Assembly: GCA_963831535.1 (NCBI GenBank)
Contig: CAWHQP010000007.1
Location: forward strand, 992,001 to 1,056,000
Reading direction: 5' to 3'
DNA from: Bog-756 sp963831535
Lineage (GTDB): Bacteria; Actinomycetota; Acidimicrobiia; Acidimicrobiales; RAAP-2
DNA length: 64,000 nt
Positions 26,553 to 35,983 of the stretch are shown in pieces (position 1 is the first letter of the stretch; each line of letters begins with the position of its first letter). Both the position numbers and the translations under genes were made by a program. The notes below the pieces were generated by a model that was not told the DNA's origin, did not search any database, and was given only the letters and a program-made list of their open reading frames with translations.

Positions 26553-28316
26553 TCAGTCCCGGGGCGGAAGCGTCCGCAGTCCGAGGTCGGCCAGCACCCC
26601 GGGCGCCAACGGTTGCGGGGCGCCCGTCATCGGATCGGATCCTGACTGTGTCTTCGGAAAGGCGATGACCTCACGAATGGAGTCCTCGCCAGCGAAGATG
26701 GCGGCCAGGCGGTCGATTCCCACTGCGAACCCGGCATGGGGCGGTGCACCGTAGCGGAAGGCGCCGAGCAGGAAACCGAAGCGTGCCTCGGCCTCCTCGT
26801 CTCCGATACCCAGCACGGAGAACACCCGACTCTGAATGTCGGCCCGGTGGATCCTCACACTGCCCGAACCCAGTTCCCATCCGTTGAGGACCAAGTCGTA
26901 GGCCTGGGAACGGACCGAGGCGGGATCGCGCTCCAGTCGGTCGATGTCGTCGGCGTGGGGCATAGTGAAGGGGTGGTGGGCAGCCACCGGATGACCGGCG
27001 TCGTCCACCCCGTCGAACATCGGGAAATCGACCACCCACAGGTAGCGGTAAGGACCCTCGCTCACCGGGCGTCCTCCGAGGTCGACCCGCAGGTGCCCGA
27101 GGACCGTGCAGGCCAGGCGGTACTCGTCGGCCACCACCAGTACCAGGTCACCGTCGCTCGCCCCGGTGGCGGCGAGGAGTCCGGTCCGCTCCTCATCGTC
27201 GAGGAAGCGGTCGAGCGGCGAGTCGAGGCCGAGGGATCCGTTGTCACCCGAGGCGACCCGGAACCACGCCAGCCCCTTGGCCCCGAGGGACCGGGCCCGG
27301 TCGGTGAGGCTGTCCAGTCGGGATCGGGTCAGTGCCGCCCCCCCGGCGAGGACCAGGGCCTTCACACAGGGTGCCCCGAAGGCCCTGACCCCGGTGCCCG
27401 CGAACACGGTAGACAGGTCGACCAGCTCCATGCCGAAGCGCAGGTCGGGCTTGTCCGTGCCGTACCGGTCGATGGCCTCGGCCCAGGTCATGGTGGGTAT
27501 GGTGGCCGGACGATCACCGGTGACGGCTTCGGCGGCGTCCAGGACCGCCTCGGAGACGAAGGCCAGCACGTCGTCCTGGGTCACGAACGACGCCTCGACG
27601 TCCAGCTGGGAGAACTCGAACTGGCGATCGGCGCGGAGGTCCTCATCACGCAGGCAGCGGGCGATCTGGTAATAGCGGTCAACACCGGCGACCATCAGCA
27701 ACTGCTTGGCCAGCTGCGGGCTCTGGGGTAGGACATAGCAGCTGCCGGGGGTCAGGCGACTGGGTACGGCGAACTCACGGGCCCCTTCAGGGGTGGGGGC
27801 CCACAGAAGCGGGGTCTCCACTTCGACGAAGTCCTGGCGGTCCATGGCGGCCCGGAGGGCACGGTTGATGGTGGCCCGCACCCTCAGATTGCGCTGCATC
27901 CGGGGTCGGCGCAGGTCCACGAACCGGTTCTTCAACCGGATCACCTCGTCCACCTCGACGCGATCGTCCACCGCGAACGGCGGGGGCTCGGCCCGGTTGA
28001 GCACCGACACGGTGCAGTCCCCCAGCTCCACCTGGCCGGTGGGGAGCTCGGGGTTGACGGTGCCCTCGGGACGGGGGCGGACCGTACCCTCCACGGAAAG
28101 GACGTACTCACTGCGCACATCCACCGTCCCGGGGATCACGCACTGGATGATGCCCGAATGGTCGCGCAGGTCGATGAAGGCCAGGTGCTCCCCGTGTTCG
28201 CGGCGTTTGGCCACCCAGCCACAGACGGTGACGGTGGCGCCGACATCCCCGATCCCGAGGGATCCGCACAGGTGGGTCCGCATCGAGGTCGCTTGGGAGG
28301 GAGCGGGGACGGTCAC
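26553..28316 (-). CDS. aspS: Aspartyl-tRNA synthetase
   Basis: 587 residues, usual for bacterial AspRS. An N-terminal OB-fold anticodon domain (VTVCGWVAKRREHGEHLAF, IDLRDHSGIIQCV) is followed by class II catalytic motifs: FVEVETPLL, RYYQIARCLRDEDLRADRQ with FEFSQLDVE, the bacterial GAD insertion, and AFRYGAPPHAGFAVGIDRL. Start: GTG 28316, with AAAGGA six bases upstream on the minus strand, preferred over the longer ORF. It charges tRNA-Asp in the cytosol; whether it is discriminating cannot be judged here. Order aspS-hisS-rel is a common actinobacterial string. Confidence 0.95.
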   Translation of the reverse strand: MTVPAPSQATSMRTHLCGSLGIGDVGATVTVCGWVAKRREHGEHLAFIDLRDHSGIIQCVIPGTVDVRSEYVLSVEGTVRPRPEGTVNPELPTGQVELGDCTVSVLNRAEPPPFAVDDRVEVDEVIRLKNRFVDLRRPRMQRNLRVRATINRALRAAMDRQDFVEVETPLLWAPTPEGAREFAVPSRLTPGSCYVLPQSPQLAKQLLMVAGVDRYYQIARCLRDEDLRADRQFEFSQLDVEASFVTQDDVLAFVSEAVLDAAEAVTGDRPATIPTMTWAEAIDRYGTDKPDLRFGMELVDLSTVFAGTGVRAFGAPCVKALVLAGGAALTRSRLDSLTDRARSLGAKGLAWFRVASGDNGSLGLDSPLDRFLDDEERTGLLAATGASDGDLVLVVADEYRLACTVLGHLRVDLGGRPVSEGPYRYLWVVDFPMFDGVDDAGHPVAAHHPFTMPHADDIDRLERDPASVRSQAYDLVLNGWELGSGSVRIHRADIQSRVFSVLGIGDEEAEARFGFLLGAFRYGAPPHAGFAVGIDRLAAIFAGEDSIREVIAFPKTQSGSDPMTGAPQPLAPGVLADLGLRTLPPRD

Positions 28317-28382
28317 GGGAGATCCTTTCGGGGGCGGGACCCGATCATGGGACCAGCGACACAGTAGGGGCACTCGAGCGGA

Positions 28383-29723
28383 TCATCGACCCACCCCTTC
28401 ATCCTCGGCTGGGCCGCCGCCGGGGGCGGCGGCCGTCTCGCCTCGGCGTGCTGCATCCTGGCTCACGCCCTGCACCGCCTCCACCACCTCCGGTCGGGTC
28501 ACGGTGTGTTGGTCGCCGCCACCGCGCAGCGGCCGGACGACCACCGTGCCCGCCGCCGCCTCGTCGGGGCCCACGATGAGCGCCACACGGGCGCCGGAAC
28601 GGTCGGCCGACCGCATCTGGGACTTGAGCGAACGTACGTCGAAGGCCCGGTCGGCCCGGAGACCGGCCTGGCGCAACTCGGCGGTCAGGTCCCGCGCCGC
28701 TTCCCCGCCGGCCACATCCACGACGAAGGCGTCGAGCGGAGGGGGCGACACGGCGAACACCCCCTCGGCGTCGCAGGCCAGCAGGATGCGCTCGATTCCC
28801 AGGCCGAATCCGATCCCCGGGGTCGGGGGGCCACCCAACAGCTCCACCATGCCGTCGTAGCGGCCGCCGCCGCCGATGCCGTTCTGCGCCGACTCCAGGG
28901 CTTCCGAGGAGAATTCGAACGTGGTCCGTGTGTAGTAATCGAACCCCCGGACCAGACGGTGGTCGATGGCAAAGGGGACCGAGAGCGCGGCCAGCCCTGT
29001 CGTGACCCGACCGAAATGGGCACGGCAGGGGTCGCAGAGATGGTCGTCCAGGGCAGGGGCGTCCGCCGTGGCTGCCAGGCAGGCCGGACGCTTGCAGTCG
29101 AGCACGCGGAGCGGGTTGGTCTCGAGACGCTCCCGGTGCTCGGGACAGAGTTCGTCCCGCCGAGCGGCCAGGTAGTCCCGGAGCACCTTCAGGTAGTCGG
29201 GACGGCACACGCCGTCACCCATGGAGTTGATCCGGAGGGTGAAGGTGGAGAGTCCGAGGGCACGGTAGAAGGCGTCGGCCAGCCACACCACCTCCACATC
29301 GAGGTCGGCGTCCTCGGTCCCGATGACCTCCACCCCGAGCTGATGGTGCTGACGATACCGGCCGGCCTGGGGCCGCTCGTAGCGGAAGGCGGGCGTGGCG
29401 TACCAGGCCTTCCACGGGAGCGGTGGACGGTGCTGGACATAGGCCCGCACGATGGGGGCCGTGCCCTCGGGGCGCAGGGCCAGGGCCCGACCACCCCGGT
29501 CCTCGAACTCGTACATCTCCTTGCCCACCACGTCGCTGCCCTCGCCGGTACCCCGCCGGAACACCCGCACGTCCTCGAAGATCGGGGTATGGGCCAATCC
29601 GTACCCGGCCCGCTCCACCATCGAGGCGAAGGCGGCCAGCAGCGCCTCCCACCGGACCGACTCGGGGAAGAGCACGTCATGGGTACCGCTCGGGGCGCGC
29701 GCGGCCAGGGAGTCGTCGGTCAC
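28383..29723 (-). CDS. hisS: Histidyl-tRNA synthetase
   Basis: A 446-residue class II synthetase: ARAPSGTHDVLFPES at the N-terminus, motif 2 FRYERPQAGRYRQHHQLGVE, the histidine-specific LVRGFDYYTRTTFEF and IGGGGRYDGMVELLGG, and motif 3 PGIGFGLGIERILLA. A C-terminal anticodon-binding domain (about 335-430) follows. The last 20 residues are a Gly/Ala-rich tail. GTG 29723 lies seven bases downstream of the rel stop. Confidence 0.95.
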   Translation of the reverse strand: MTDDSLAARAPSGTHDVLFPESVRWEALLAAFASMVERAGYGLAHTPIFEDVRVFRRGTGEGSDVVGKEMYEFEDRGGRALALRPEGTAPIVRAYVQHRPPLPWKAWYATPAFRYERPQAGRYRQHHQLGVEVIGTEDADLDVEVVWLADAFYRALGLSTFTLRINSMGDGVCRPDYLKVLRDYLAARRDELCPEHRERLETNPLRVLDCKRPACLAATADAPALDDHLCDPCRAHFGRVTTGLAALSVPFAIDHRLVRGFDYYTRTTFEFSSEALESAQNGIGGGGRYDGMVELLGGPPTPGIGFGLGIERILLACDAEGVFAVSPPPLDAFVVDVAGGEAARDLTAELRQAGLRADRAFDVRSLKSQMRSADRSGARVALIVGPDEAAAGTVVVRPLRGGGDQHTVTRPEVVEAVQGVSQDAARRGETAAAPGGGPAEDEGVGR

Positions 29724-29730
29724 CGCGGTC

Positions 29731-32223
29731 TCAGTCCTTCTTGCCGGGGAGGATGCGGTAGACGTCGTAGACGGCGTCGAGGTGGCGGATGAGGTTGAGG
29801 ACCGACTCGAGGTGGCCGGGGTCGGCCAGTTCCACGTCGAAGCGCATCCGGCTGATCCGGTCGGAATCGGTCTGGGTGTTGGCGCTCACGATGTTGAGGT
29901 GATGCTCCGACACCACTTTGGTCACATCGGTCAACAAGCGGGACCGGTCGATGGCCACCACCTCGATGGTGGCCACGAACACCCCCGAGGAGCGGTGGTC
30001 CCACTCGACTTCGATCAGGCGCTCCCGCGACCGGCTCGCCAGTGAGGCGGCATTGGCGCAGTCGGCCCGGTGCACTGACACCCCTCGGCCTCGGGTGACG
30101 AAGCCCACGATTTCGTCACCGGGCACAGGGGTGCAGCAGCGCGACAGCCGCACCATGAGATCGTCCAGACCCTCCACGTAGACCCCGACGGCCGAGCCCC
30201 GGCCGGGACGAGGGGCGGTGGGCTGCTGACGGGCCGTAACCGGGAGCTGCTCTTCGTAGACGCCGCCGCGCAGGTCCCGCAGGATGCGTTGGGCCACGGC
30301 CCGGGCCGAGACCCGGCTGTCGCCGATGGCGGCATGGAGGGCGTCAACGTCGGCGTAGTTCATGGCCGTAGCCACGTCGCCCAGGGCCCGTTCGGAGGCC
30401 AGCTTCTGGACGGGCAGGCCCTCCCGCCGCAGCTCTTTGATCAACTCCTCCCGACCGAACTCGATGGCGTCCTCCCGCCGCTCACGGGAGAACCACTGGC
30501 GGATCTTGGTCCGGGCCCGCGAGGAGGCCACCATGCCCAGCCAGTCGCGCGACGGACCGGCCGTAGGCGCCTTGGAGGTGAAGATCTCCACGGTGTCGGC
30601 GGAGTTGAGCCGGGTGTCGAGGGGTACCAGACGCCCGTTGACCTTGGCGCCGATGCACCGGTGTCCGACCTCGGTGTGGATGGAGTAGGCGAAGTCCACC
30701 GGCGTGGCGTTGGCGGTAAGGGCGATGACTTTGCCCTTCGGGGTGAAGACGTAGACCTCGTCCTCTTCGAGGTCGAGTTTCAGGGCCTCGAGGAATTCGA
30801 TGGGGTCCGTGGTCTCGTTCTGGAAGTCGACGATCCGTTGCATCCACTCGATCTCGGCCGTGGTGGAGGAGGTCTCTTTGGCCAGTGCCAGTCGCTCGGC
30901 GCGACGGTCCCGCTCGGCCAATTCAGCCCGCTGGGCCGGCGTCATGGACGATGACTTCTTGGCCGACCCCCCCCTGGCGCCATCGGACTTGGTCCCTTCG
31001 GAAGTACCGCCGGACGGCCCCCGCTTGGCGGCGACCTTGTCTCCCCGGGATTTGGTGATCGTCCCGGTCTCCTTGCCGGGCTTCGGTACTGTGGCCGGAC
31101 GTCCCGGGTTCTCCTTGTACCCCCAGTGGGCCGCGATCCCGTACTCGGCCCGGCGGTGCATCTCATGGGTCCGCACCTGGACCTCGATGGGCTTCCCGTC
31201 GAGACCGATCACCGTGGTGTGCAGCGACTGGTAGAGGTTGAATTTGGGCGAGTTGATGTAGTCCTTGAAGCGGCCCTGGACCGGAGGCCAGATGGCATGA
31301 ATGGAGCCGAGCGCGGCCCAGCAGTCCTTCTCCGCTTCGACGATGACCCGGATCCCCACCAGGTCGTAGAGGTCGTCGAACTCCTTGCCCCGGACGACCA
31401 TTTTCTCGTAGATGCTCCAGAGGTGCTTCGGGCGCCCGGTCACCTCGGCGTTGATCCCCGACGCGGCCAGTCGTTCGCGCACCGACACCAGCACACGGGC
31501 CAGGAACTCGTCCCGCAACGGGGCACGGCTGGCCACCATCTGCTCGATCTCGGCGTACCGCTTCGGGTGCAGCGTGGCGAAGGCGAGGTCCTCGAGCTGC
31601 CAGCGGACCTCCTGGATCCCCAGCCGGTGGGCCAACGGGGCGTAGATGTCGAGGGTCTCCTGGGCGGAACGACGCTGTTTCCACTCCGGCATCACCGACA
31701 GGGTGCGCATGTTGTGGAGCCGGTCGGCCAGTTTGATGATCAGGACCCGCCAGTCATCGGCCATGGCCACCAACATCTTGCGCACCGTGGCCGCCTGTTG
31801 GGCCTCTTTGGAATCGAACTGCAGGCGGTCGAGCTTGGTCACGCCGTCCACGATCAGGGCCACGGCGGGTCCGAAGTCCCGGTCGATGACCTCGGTGGTC
31901 ACCCCGGTGTCCTCCACGGCGTCATGGAGCAGGGCCGCGGCCACCGTCATGGCGTCGAGCCCCAGGTCGGCGACGATCCCGGCCACGGCGATGGGATGGG
32001 TGATGTAGGGCTCACCGGAGCGTCGCAGTTGTCCGGCGTGGGCGACGGTGGCCGTCTCTGCCGCCCGGACGATGAGTGAGGTGTCGTCTCCAGGGTGCCG
32101 GCGGAGGAACGACTGGATCACCGGCACCAGCAGGGCGGACTCGTCTGCAGGCAGCGTGGAGTCGGCGAGATCGTTCTCGCCGGAGGCGGTCCCCTCGGCT
32201 GGGACGGGCGCGGCCAGGGCCAT
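29731..32223 (-). CDS. rel: Bifunctional (p)ppGpp synthetase/hydrolase
   Basis: An 830-residue long RSH protein controlling the stringent response. The HD hydrolase domain has PYITHPIAVAGIVADLGLD, ALLHDAVEDTGVT and LADRLHNMRTL. The synthetase domain has GRPKHLWSIYEKMVVRGKEF, DDLYDLVGIRVIVEAEKDCW and FNLYQSLHTTVIGLDGKPIE. TGS (EVYVFTPKGKVIALTANATP), a zinc-finger-type region and a C-terminal ACT domain follow. Intact HD and synthetase motifs argue for both activities. Between AAHWGYKENP and EWMQRIVDFQ there is an unusually long Lys/Gly/Ser-rich linker of about 90 residues. A -10 box six bases before the ATG suggests a leaderless mRNA. Confidence 0.95.
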   Translation of the reverse strand: MALAAPVPAEGTASGENDLADSTLPADESALLVPVIQSFLRRHPGDDTSLIVRAAETATVAHAGQLRRSGEPYITHPIAVAGIVADLGLDAMTVAAALLHDAVEDTGVTTEVIDRDFGPAVALIVDGVTKLDRLQFDSKEAQQAATVRKMLVAMADDWRVLIIKLADRLHNMRTLSVMPEWKQRRSAQETLDIYAPLAHRLGIQEVRWQLEDLAFATLHPKRYAEIEQMVASRAPLRDEFLARVLVSVRERLAASGINAEVTGRPKHLWSIYEKMVVRGKEFDDLYDLVGIRVIVEAEKDCWAALGSIHAIWPPVQGRFKDYINSPKFNLYQSLHTTVIGLDGKPIEVQVRTHEMHRRAEYGIAAHWGYKENPGRPATVPKPGKETGTITKSRGDKVAAKRGPSGGTSEGTKSDGARGGSAKKSSSMTPAQRAELAERDRRAERLALAKETSSTTAEIEWMQRIVDFQNETTDPIEFLEALKLDLEEDEVYVFTPKGKVIALTANATPVDFAYSIHTEVGHRCIGAKVNGRLVPLDTRLNSADTVEIFTSKAPTAGPSRDWLGMVASSRARTKIRQWFSRERREDAIEFGREELIKELRREGLPVQKLASERALGDVATAMNYADVDALHAAIGDSRVSARAVAQRILRDLRGGVYEEQLPVTARQQPTAPRPGRGSAVGVYVEGLDDLMVRLSRCCTPVPGDEIVGFVTRGRGVSVHRADCANAASLASRSRERLIEVEWDHRSSGVFVATIEVVAIDRSRLLTDVTKVVSEHHLNIVSANTQTDSDRISRMRFDVELADPGHLESVLNLIRHLDAVYDVYRILPGKKD

Positions 32224-32235
32224 CTCTAGAGGGTA
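32224..32235 (-). promoter_or_regulatory. -10 box TACCCT and leaderless start of rel
   Basis: On the minus strand TACCCT (32235-32230) is followed by six bases and the ATG at 32223. No Shine-Dalgarno sequence is present. It fits the TAnnnT leaderless arrangement. Confidence 0.48.
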
Positions 32236-32298
32236 CCCGTCGACGGGGCTTCATCGGTACCTTGCCGGCCGGGGCCGACACCCGTCAGGACCCCGGGT

Positions 32299-33783
32299 TC
32301 AGCGGCGTTTCCCCTTGCCACCCCTGCCCTTGCCCTTGCGGGGCCGGGGTGGGGGCCGGTTTCCGGAGGGTCCGGTCGACCCCGGACCGGCTGTACCGCT
32401 ACCGCCCCCCGGGCCCGAGGACCCGTTCGTGCTGGCCGCAGCGTTCGAATTCGTGGTTCCTCCGGCCGATCCGGACTTGACAGCACCACTGGAGCGGCGG
32501 GCCGCCGACGCCGCCCCGGGTCGAATGACCCCGGTGGTCTGCGGTCGATTCCGCCCCGAACCCCGTCCCCCTCCGGCGGCACCAGCCATCGCCGCGGCCA
32601 TGGCCGGGGTGAGCACGGCGTCCCGGTCCCCCCGGGTCTCCAGCCGTTGTCGGATGGTGATGTAACGGGGTTCGCGCTCCTTCATCCACGCCAGGAGGGG
32701 CGAGGCGATGAATATCGATGAGTAGGCCCCGCTGGTCAGACCGATGACCAGGGCCAGGCCGAAGTCCTGGAGCGAGGTGGCGCCGAGGATGAATGACCCC
32801 ACCACGAGGACCGAGAGTACAGGGATGATCGCTACCAGCGAGGTGTTGATGGAGCGGGCCAGCGTCTGGTTCATCGACAGGTTGACCATCTCGGAGTAGG
32901 TGATCCGCCCCGACGCGCCGAGTCCCTTGGCATTGTCCCGTATTCGGTCGAAGACCACCACGGTGTCGTAGAGCGAATACCCGAGGACGGTCAGCACGGC
33001 GATCACCGTGTCCGGGGTCACCTGGAAACCGGCCAGGGAGTAGATGCCCACCGTGACCAGAATGTCGTGGATCACCGCCACGATGGCGGCCAGGGCCATC
33101 TTGAACTCGAAACGGGCCGAGATGTAGATGGTGACGGCAATGAAGAAGATGATCAGGGCCTTGATGGCGGCGTCGGTGACCTGGGAGCCCCACGTCGGCC
33201 CCACGTCGTTGAAGTTGACGTTGTCCGGCGTGGTGTGGGCCGCCCGGGCCAGGGCGTCCTGCACGTTGTTCTCGATGGTGGTCCGGTCATTCACCGACTT
33301 CGAGTTGAGGTCGACGGTGACCAGTATCTGCTTGGAGTGGTTGAGCTGGTTGGTCAGCTGGACGACGGTGGGTTGGGCTACACCGGCCGACTCCGCCGCC
33401 GCCGTGGCTTCGGCCACGGTGAGCGTCGATGAGGTGACCAGCCACGACTGACCGCCTTTGAAGTCGATCCCCAGGTTGAGACCCCGGGTGCTCAACGAGA
33501 CGATCCCGAGCAGGATCACCACGGCGGAGGCGGCGAACCACACCTTGCGGCGACCGATGAAGTCGAATGACGTCTCGCCCCGGTAGAGGCGGACGAAGAC
33601 GTTCGGGCGCTTCTCCCCCGCCGCTTCGAGTTCGAAGTCCTCCTCGGCCAGTTCGAGCTCCTCGGCGAAGTCCTCCTCGAGCACCGCGGCGGCGTCCTCG
33701 GCGTCCGTCCCGGTGACGTCGGGGTCGTCGTCCGTCCCGCCCTCGTCGCCACTCCGACCACGGTTGCTGCGCCGTGGGCTCAT
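32299..33783 (-). CDS. secF: Protein translocase subunit SecF with charged extensions
   Basis: 494 residues, longer than most SecF. The core has six TM segments with the periplasmic start LNLGIDFKGGQSW, TVLGYSLYDTVVVFDRIRDN and NQTLARSINTSLVAIIPVLS. SecF works with SecD and YajC, using the proton gradient to complete export through SecYEG. About 70 N-terminal residues are strongly acidic (for example ALEEDFAEELELAEEDFELE-like composition at residues 33-55), and about 100 C-terminal residues are Gly/Ser/Asn-rich ending in a Lys/Arg-rich tract. ATG 33783 overlaps the secD stop (ATGA). Confidence 0.94.
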   Translation of the reverse strand: MSPRRSNRGRSGDEGGTDDDPDVTGTDAEDAAAVLEEDFAEELELAEEDFELEAAGEKRPNVFVRLYRGETSFDFIGRRKVWFAASAVVILLGIVSLSTRGLNLGIDFKGGQSWLVTSSTLTVAEATAAAESAGVAQPTVVQLTNQLNHSKQILVTVDLNSKSVNDRTTIENNVQDALARAAHTTPDNVNFNDVGPTWGSQVTDAAIKALIIFFIAVTIYISARFEFKMALAAIVAVIHDILVTVGIYSLAGFQVTPDTVIAVLTVLGYSLYDTVVVFDRIRDNAKGLGASGRITYSEMVNLSMNQTLARSINTSLVAIIPVLSVLVVGSFILGATSLQDFGLALVIGLTSGAYSSIFIASPLLAWMKEREPRYITIRQRLETRGDRDAVLTPAMAAAMAGAAGGGRGSGRNRPQTTGVIRPGAASAARRSSGAVKSGSAGGTTNSNAAASTNGSSGPGGGSGTAGPGSTGPSGNRPPPRPRKGKGRGGKGKRR

Positions 33784-35294
33784 GACGGCTGCCCCGCCGT
33801 GACGCCGAGCCCGCTGGCCACGCTCATGCCCCGCACCTCGGATCCCCGTCCGCTGGTGCCGAGGAGGATCACGAACGGTCTCGTGAAGAAGTAGGTGATG
33901 AAGATGTCGAAGACCGTCGAGATCCCGAGGAAGAGGGCGAAGCCCTTCACGTCACCCACCGAGAAGAGGTAGAGCACGATGGCGGCCAGCAGCGAGACGG
34001 CATCGGCGGCCAGCACGGTGCGGAAGGCGCTGGCGAAACCGCGATCCACACTGGTCCGGATGGTCCGACCCGAACGGGTCTCGTCCTTCAGACGTTCGAA
34101 ATAGACGATGTAGGAGTCGACGGTGATACCGATGGAGACGATCAGCCCGATGATGCCGGCCAGGTCAATGGTGGTGTTCAGGCTCTCCCCCATGAAGGCG
34201 ATGGTGGCCCACAACAGGGCGGCGGTGACGAACAGGCCGGCCAGCACCACCAGGCCGAGCAGCCGGTAGTAGAAGATGATGTAGAGCATCACCAGGGCCA
34301 GGCCGGCCAGGCCGGAGATCAGTCCGGCCCGGAGGGAGGACTTGCCCAGTGACGGCGAGACGGTTTGGACGGTGAGGCGGTCCAGCTTGACAGGGAGGGC
34401 CCCGTAGGTGAAGTCGGTGGCCAGGGTCTTGGCCTCGGTCTCGCTGAAGCTCCCCGAGATCTGCACCTGGCCGTTGAAGTTGGTGGGTGTCGACGAGGTC
34501 GGTGACGTGATCGGCGCCGAGATGACCTGCCCGTCGAGATCGATGCCGATGATGGCGTGGAACTGCTTGGTGGCAAGGGCCTGCCACTGCGCGCTTCCCA
34601 CACTGGTGAGATTGAGGTTTACCGCCCACTGTCCACTGTTCAACTGGGCGTTGGCCGACTTGACCGCCGTACCGGTCATACCCGCCGGTCCGAGCACGTA
34701 GCGACCCCCACCCGTGGCCGGCAACAGCACCTCGTCATTCTTGTTGTCCTTCAGCGGTGAGGTGGACGGATAGGTGGCGAACTGGGGATCCGCCTGGATG
34801 TTGGACAGGTTGCTGGTGTAGCCGTTGATGTTGCTCGAATCGATCTGGACACCGATGTTGGTGGCGGTGAGAGCGGTCCCAGCAGCACACGTGGGAAGCG
34901 GGCCGGTGGACGGCAATTTCCCCTTGGCCACGGTGAGGGCCGGCGCATAGCAGAGGGCAGGTCGGAAGAAGAGTTGGGCGGTGTTCCCCAGTGTGGCCAG
35001 GACCTGCTGGGTGTTCTTCTCGCCGGGAATGGACACCGAGATCTGGTTCCCACCCTGGCTGTCAACGGTGGCGCCACTGGTACCGGCATTGACCCGGTTG
35101 TCCAGAATGGAGACGATGGTGTCCAACTGGGCCTTGCTCACCGGTCGGTGGGTCCGGTAGACGACAGAAAGTCCCCCGTCGAGGTCGAGGCCCAACTTCG
35201 GGGACCATCCGGCGGCCAGCGTGGCCCCGAGGGCGATGGCGGCGATGGCCACCACGGTGAGCAGGCTGACCCACAGCGAGCGTTTGTTCTTCAT
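33780..35294 (-). CDS. secD: Protein translocase subunit SecD
   Basis: 504 residues: TM1 (LLTVVAIAAIALGATLAAG), the P1 motif region LGLDLDGGLSVVYRTHRP, a large periplasmic domain, then five TM segments with LVVLAGLFVTAALLWATIAF, GIIGLIVSIGITVDSYIVYF and FERLKDETRSGRTIRTSVD. SecD pairs with SecF to pull exported proteins across the membrane. It is translationally coupled to secF and lies six bases downstream of yajC, giving a yajC-secD-secF operon. Confidence 0.95.
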   Translation of the reverse strand: MKNKRSLWVSLLTVVAIAAIALGATLAAGWSPKLGLDLDGGLSVVYRTHRPVSKAQLDTIVSILDNRVNAGTSGATVDSQGGNQISVSIPGEKNTQQVLATLGNTAQLFFRPALCYAPALTVAKGKLPSTGPLPTCAAGTALTATNIGVQIDSSNINGYTSNLSNIQADPQFATYPSTSPLKDNKNDEVLLPATGGGRYVLGPAGMTGTAVKSANAQLNSGQWAVNLNLTSVGSAQWQALATKQFHAIIGIDLDGQVISAPITSPTSSTPTNFNGQVQISGSFSETEAKTLATDFTYGALPVKLDRLTVQTVSPSLGKSSLRAGLISGLAGLALVMLYIIFYYRLLGLVVLAGLFVTAALLWATIAFMGESLNTTIDLAGIIGLIVSIGITVDSYIVYFERLKDETRSGRTIRTSVDRGFASAFRTVLAADAVSLLAAIVLYLFSVGDVKGFALFLGISTVFDIFITYFFTRPFVILLGTSGRGSEVRGMSVASGLGVTAGQPS

Positions 35295-35300
35295 GATCGG

Positions 35301-35909
35301 TCAGACGATGGGCGGTGCATCGTCGCCACCCGGGTCCTCGACCTCGGTGGCCTTGGGCCGCAAGCCTCGGCGCCGGGCCCGGCGGTTGCCCGTTCCGGGA
35401 GCAGGCTCGTCTGTGGTGGTGCCGGCATCGTCGTGATCGTCGGTCCCGTCGTCAGCGTCCTCGTCTACGTCCTCGTCATCGTCGGAATCACCGTCGTGTC
35501 CGTCCTCGACCGCCCCGTCGTGTTCCGGTTCGTCGTCGTCATCATGGTCGTCGTCGAACTCGTCGTCGAACTCGTCATCAGCCGGTACGACCGGCTCGAT
35601 CTTGCGGATCACGTACTGCCTCAAGACCACGAAGGAGGCCCCCACGCTGGTCTCGAGGGTCACCCGGTCCCCGTCGATGTCGATGATGTATCCCACGATC
35701 CCGCCGGCGGTGAGGACCTCGTCGCCCACCTCCCAAGCCGCTCCCTGCTCCTTGGCTGCCTGGGCCTTGCGCTTCCTCGGCCGGTAGTAGAGGAAGTAGA
35801 ACCCCGCGGCGATCACGGCATAGATGATGATGATGGGGCTGATCCCACTGGTCTTCTTCGCCGTGGCGGCGGTGACCGTCCAGGCCACGGCGGTGAGCGC
35901 GCCAGTCAT
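35301..35909 (-). CDS. yajC: Preprotein translocase subunit YajC with long acidic tail
   Basis: 202 residues, roughly twice the usual 85-120. The N-terminal half is standard: one TM helix (ISPIIIIYAVIAAGFYFLYY) followed by RPRKRKAQA, EVGDEVLTAGGIVGYIIDID and VLRQYVIRKIEPV. From about residue 110 to 165 the chain is almost only Asp, Glu and His, and a short basic segment (RRARRRGLRPK) follows before the end. The position upstream of secD-secF confirms the assignment. The acidic tail is cytosolic by topology; its role is unknown. Confidence 0.92.
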   Translation of the reverse strand: MTGALTAVAWTVTAATAKKTSGISPIIIIYAVIAAGFYFLYYRPRKRKAQAAKEQGAAWEVGDEVLTAGGIVGYIIDIDGDRVTLETSVGASFVVLRQYVIRKIEPVVPADDEFDDEFDDDHDDDDEPEHDGAVEDGHDGDSDDDEDVDEDADDGTDDHDDAGTTTDEPAPGTGNRRARRRGLRPKATEVEDPGGDDAPPIV

Positions 35910-35983
35910 CGGTGACGGAATGGGGGGTCGGGGGTCAGCACAGCGGTCCGACTGTAGCCCAGCCCCACCGCCAACTGATGCCG

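Noticed and set aside
23867..26668. A 933-codon open frame on the plus strand, and similar long antisense frames elsewhere (287-1504 minus, 15246-17309 plus, 17156-19564 plus)
   Set aside because: They lie opposite well-recognised genes, have Gly/His/Arg-rich composition without domains, and are expected by-products of high GC where stops are rare on the complementary strand.
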